Shown: in pieces, positions 42,201-43,087 of the stretch
Layout: every line of letters begins with the position of its first letter
How positions within the stretch are numbered: position 1 is the stretch's first letter
Source of the DNA: Flavobacteriales bacterium
GTDB lineage: Bacteria; Bacteroidota; Bacteroidia; Flavobacteriales_D; Sanyastnellaceae
DNA length: 43,087 nucleotides
Assembly (NCBI GenBank): GCA_027488435.1
Contig: JAIYBR010000256.1
Coordinates: 1 to 43,087 of the forward strand
Reading direction: 5' to 3'
Notes under the pieces: model-generated
Told to the model about the DNA's origin: nothing
What the model saw: only the letters and a program-made list of their open reading frames with translations
Database searches by the model: none
Translations under genes and position numbers: made by a program

Positions 42201-43087
42201 CACAATACTACGTGCGCGCTTATGCCACCAACTCAGGGGGCACCGGATATGGACCAGCCATCAATTTTAGAACACTGTCAAACCCGGCTACCGCGCAAGC
42301 TGGCGGATTGGGAGCTACCGCAAGTGCTTCAGGCGAATTGACCATTAGCTGGACAGGCGCTACGTTCCCCGGAACCGGCGCTACTCAAGGCGGATATGCG
42401 TTGATTTATGGAACAGGAACGCCAACACTTTCGTCGGCTAACGGTGCAGCACCTGCAGCAGGAGTGGGTACACTGGTGACCATAACTCCAACCAACCTGC
42501 CCACCGCACCTGCAACATCGTATGTGTTGACAGGCCTCATAGGTGGTACAACCTACAACTTCCTGCTGGTGCCCTTCACGTGGGATGGCACGAATCCAGC
42601 GACCTACAACTACCTGACAACCTCAGCGCCTACCACTTCTGCTGTTGCAGTTACCAACCCTGCAATTACCGCAACTACCGCCATCACAAGTATCACTAAT
42701 TCATCGGCTGCCAGCGGTGGCTCGGGAATTTCTGCCAACGGCGGAACCATTTCAGCGAAAGGTGTAGTTTGGAATACCTCTACCTTACCAACAACAGCGA
42801 ATAGCTCCACAAACGACGGTACAGGAACCGCTTCATTCAGCAGCTCGCTCACTTCTCTGAGCGCACAAACACTTTACTATGTGCGTTCCTACGCCACCAA
42901 CAATGTGGGCACAGCATATGGTAACGAACTTTCATTCTACACGCTTTCCAACGAACCCACCGCAGCAGCGACTTCTTTTGCAGCTGCAGCAAACGGTTCT
43001 TCACAAATTGATTTGAGTTGGACCGCCGGCACCTTCCCAGGTTCAGGCGCCACCAACAACGGTTACATCATTTTGCGCCGCGCAGAC
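39242..43087 (+). CDS. Giant secreted adhesin-like protein with autotransporter-associated beta-strand (PATR-type) repeats and Fn3-like repeats; C-terminus outside window
   Basis: Manual translation open from ATG 39242 to the window edge (1282 codons): KIGTGTLTLSGTNTYSGGTIISGGTVSAG..., KSGAGTLTLSGAGSYVGQTQIGQGTVIVSNNAGLG, LTKQDAGTWTLSGANTYTGATTISGGTLRLGAAGVIADGS; then YYVRAYATNSGGTGYG-type repeats. Not in the ORF track, which lists no ORF running off the edge. Confidence 0.85.
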   Translation, partial: MKRNSLLHVCTVVCASLFKQFEWKNVWSGPVLGSFSFAPTFLQRNSVYNSDNSQRPIFEFAIRKAGFLTVLLMAFLLNASQGWGQSAGFNNTFIVLSLNGGANTFYDLNAATANTDFNTAALGTFAAGSSNLTLKGAEHNVFKCGGADLTSTRLYYRVYPTGSPSGSYTSQSIGFTSGFNNGCGGQDQVWSNTGLTINILAGLGAGAYTLEVYSDATITCCGGTAFASNSGNNYKATFTVSSIVWTNTGASTAWYTSGNWSPGTASGSWLTGSVAEFQNSGTATTAGINMTTASLSIGQIDVTAARTRALTIGSSATTGTLTLNGAAVGGNANVILRNSSASLLTLQNNETGTGKTMNIALGNATTNRIDAAGSGGIAISSVISGASRSITKIGTGTLTLSGTNTYSGGTIISGGTVSAGAAANLGDAAGAITLGSGATSATLAATGTFTRNAINVTTSSTAGVIDVAASQTLTLAALNTASGTDNTTKIGKSGAGTLTLSGAGSYVGQTQIGQGTVIVSNNAGLGTNNSTVARGIDLGLNVGDVSQANNVSVLATTGITVPQSIYVAPNTTSATRTVGVSGSGSATFNNEIYLDGTLNADAGAGNTLTLSGNIINTGGLTVTTGTTLLSGTNTNSGATTVSSGTLRLGNASALGSTAAGTSITSGAVLDLNGINYSNAEALTVNGTGISTGGAIINSSVTGATYAGLLILGSASSIIGGTGTIAISNTGTITGSGFGLTLGGAQGGSIAGIIGTGAGTLTKQDAGTWTLSGANTYTGATTISGGTLRLGAAGVIADGSAISLGGGSLSSGASAGFSETMGTLALTANSTIALGTGNHSLTFANSSAVSWTAATTLTITGWTGTAGSSGTAGKIFVGNTTGTLTSGQLAQISFSGYSAGAMLLNTGEVVPLVSTPTVATTVAASSITNTTASTGGQTIAGSGLTAKGVVYSTAAVSTTPTLSNSVLTDGGTTTANFTSNLTSLSPETQYYVRAYATNSGGTGYGPAINFRTLSNPATAQAGGLGATASASGELTISWTGATFPGTGATQGGYALIYGTGTPTLSSANGAAPAAGVGTLVTITPTNLPTAPATSYVLTGLIGGTTYNFLLVPFTWDGTNPATYNYLTTSAPTTSAVAVTNPAITATTAITSITNSSAASGGSGISANGGTISAKGVVWNTSTLPTTANSSTNDGTGTASFSSSLTSLSAQTLYYVRSYATNNVGTAYGNELSFYTLSNEPTAAATSFAAAANGSSQIDLSWTAGTFPGSGATNNGYIILRRAD

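Noticed and set aside
40456-42852. Minus-strand Val/Pro/Ala-rich ORFs (40456-40707, 41017-41232, 41266-41562, 41566-41751, 42610-42852)
   Set aside because: Complement of the Gly/Thr/Ser-rich adhesin reading frame, which is open through the whole region.

Overview
The window looks like a chromosomal segment of a Bacteroidota bacterium, probably Flavobacteriales-like. Support: TAnnTTTG-type promoters, T9SS C-terminal sorting domains, alternative complex III genes, and HYC_CC_PP/HMA/TonB and PstS-like/TPR gene pairs. Most of it is ordinary housekeeping: ActA/ActB, homogentisate and HPP dioxygenases, phosphohexomutase, Ogt, LipB, GpsA, Xaa-Pro aminopeptidase, NeuB-like synthase, RibF, TatC, KdsD-like isomerase, RecQ, GlyS and TrpS. 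Accessory content comprises a putative metal-handling trio (10.3-13.6 kb), a MORN/YwqK repeat protein, two tandem T9SS-secreted paralogs, a 1.5-kaa Cys-rich repeat T9SS protein, and a giant PATR/Fn3-like adhesin that runs off the right edge. Best leads: (1) a RecQ whose four zinc-ligand cysteine positions all appear to be replaced; (2) a repeat-dense intergenic island between convergent recQ and glyS, with palindromes, a covarying hairpin pair and heptamer tandem repeats; (3) a His-rich TonB receptor + HMA + HYC_CC_PP cassette; (4) a recurrent TAnnTT(T/C)G promoter motif placed so close to several starts that leaderless or near-leaderless mRNAs are plausible. I found no CRISPR array, tRNA, rRNA or prophage. 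No complete new defence-type system is evident. All family calls come from reading motifs by eye; no searches were run.
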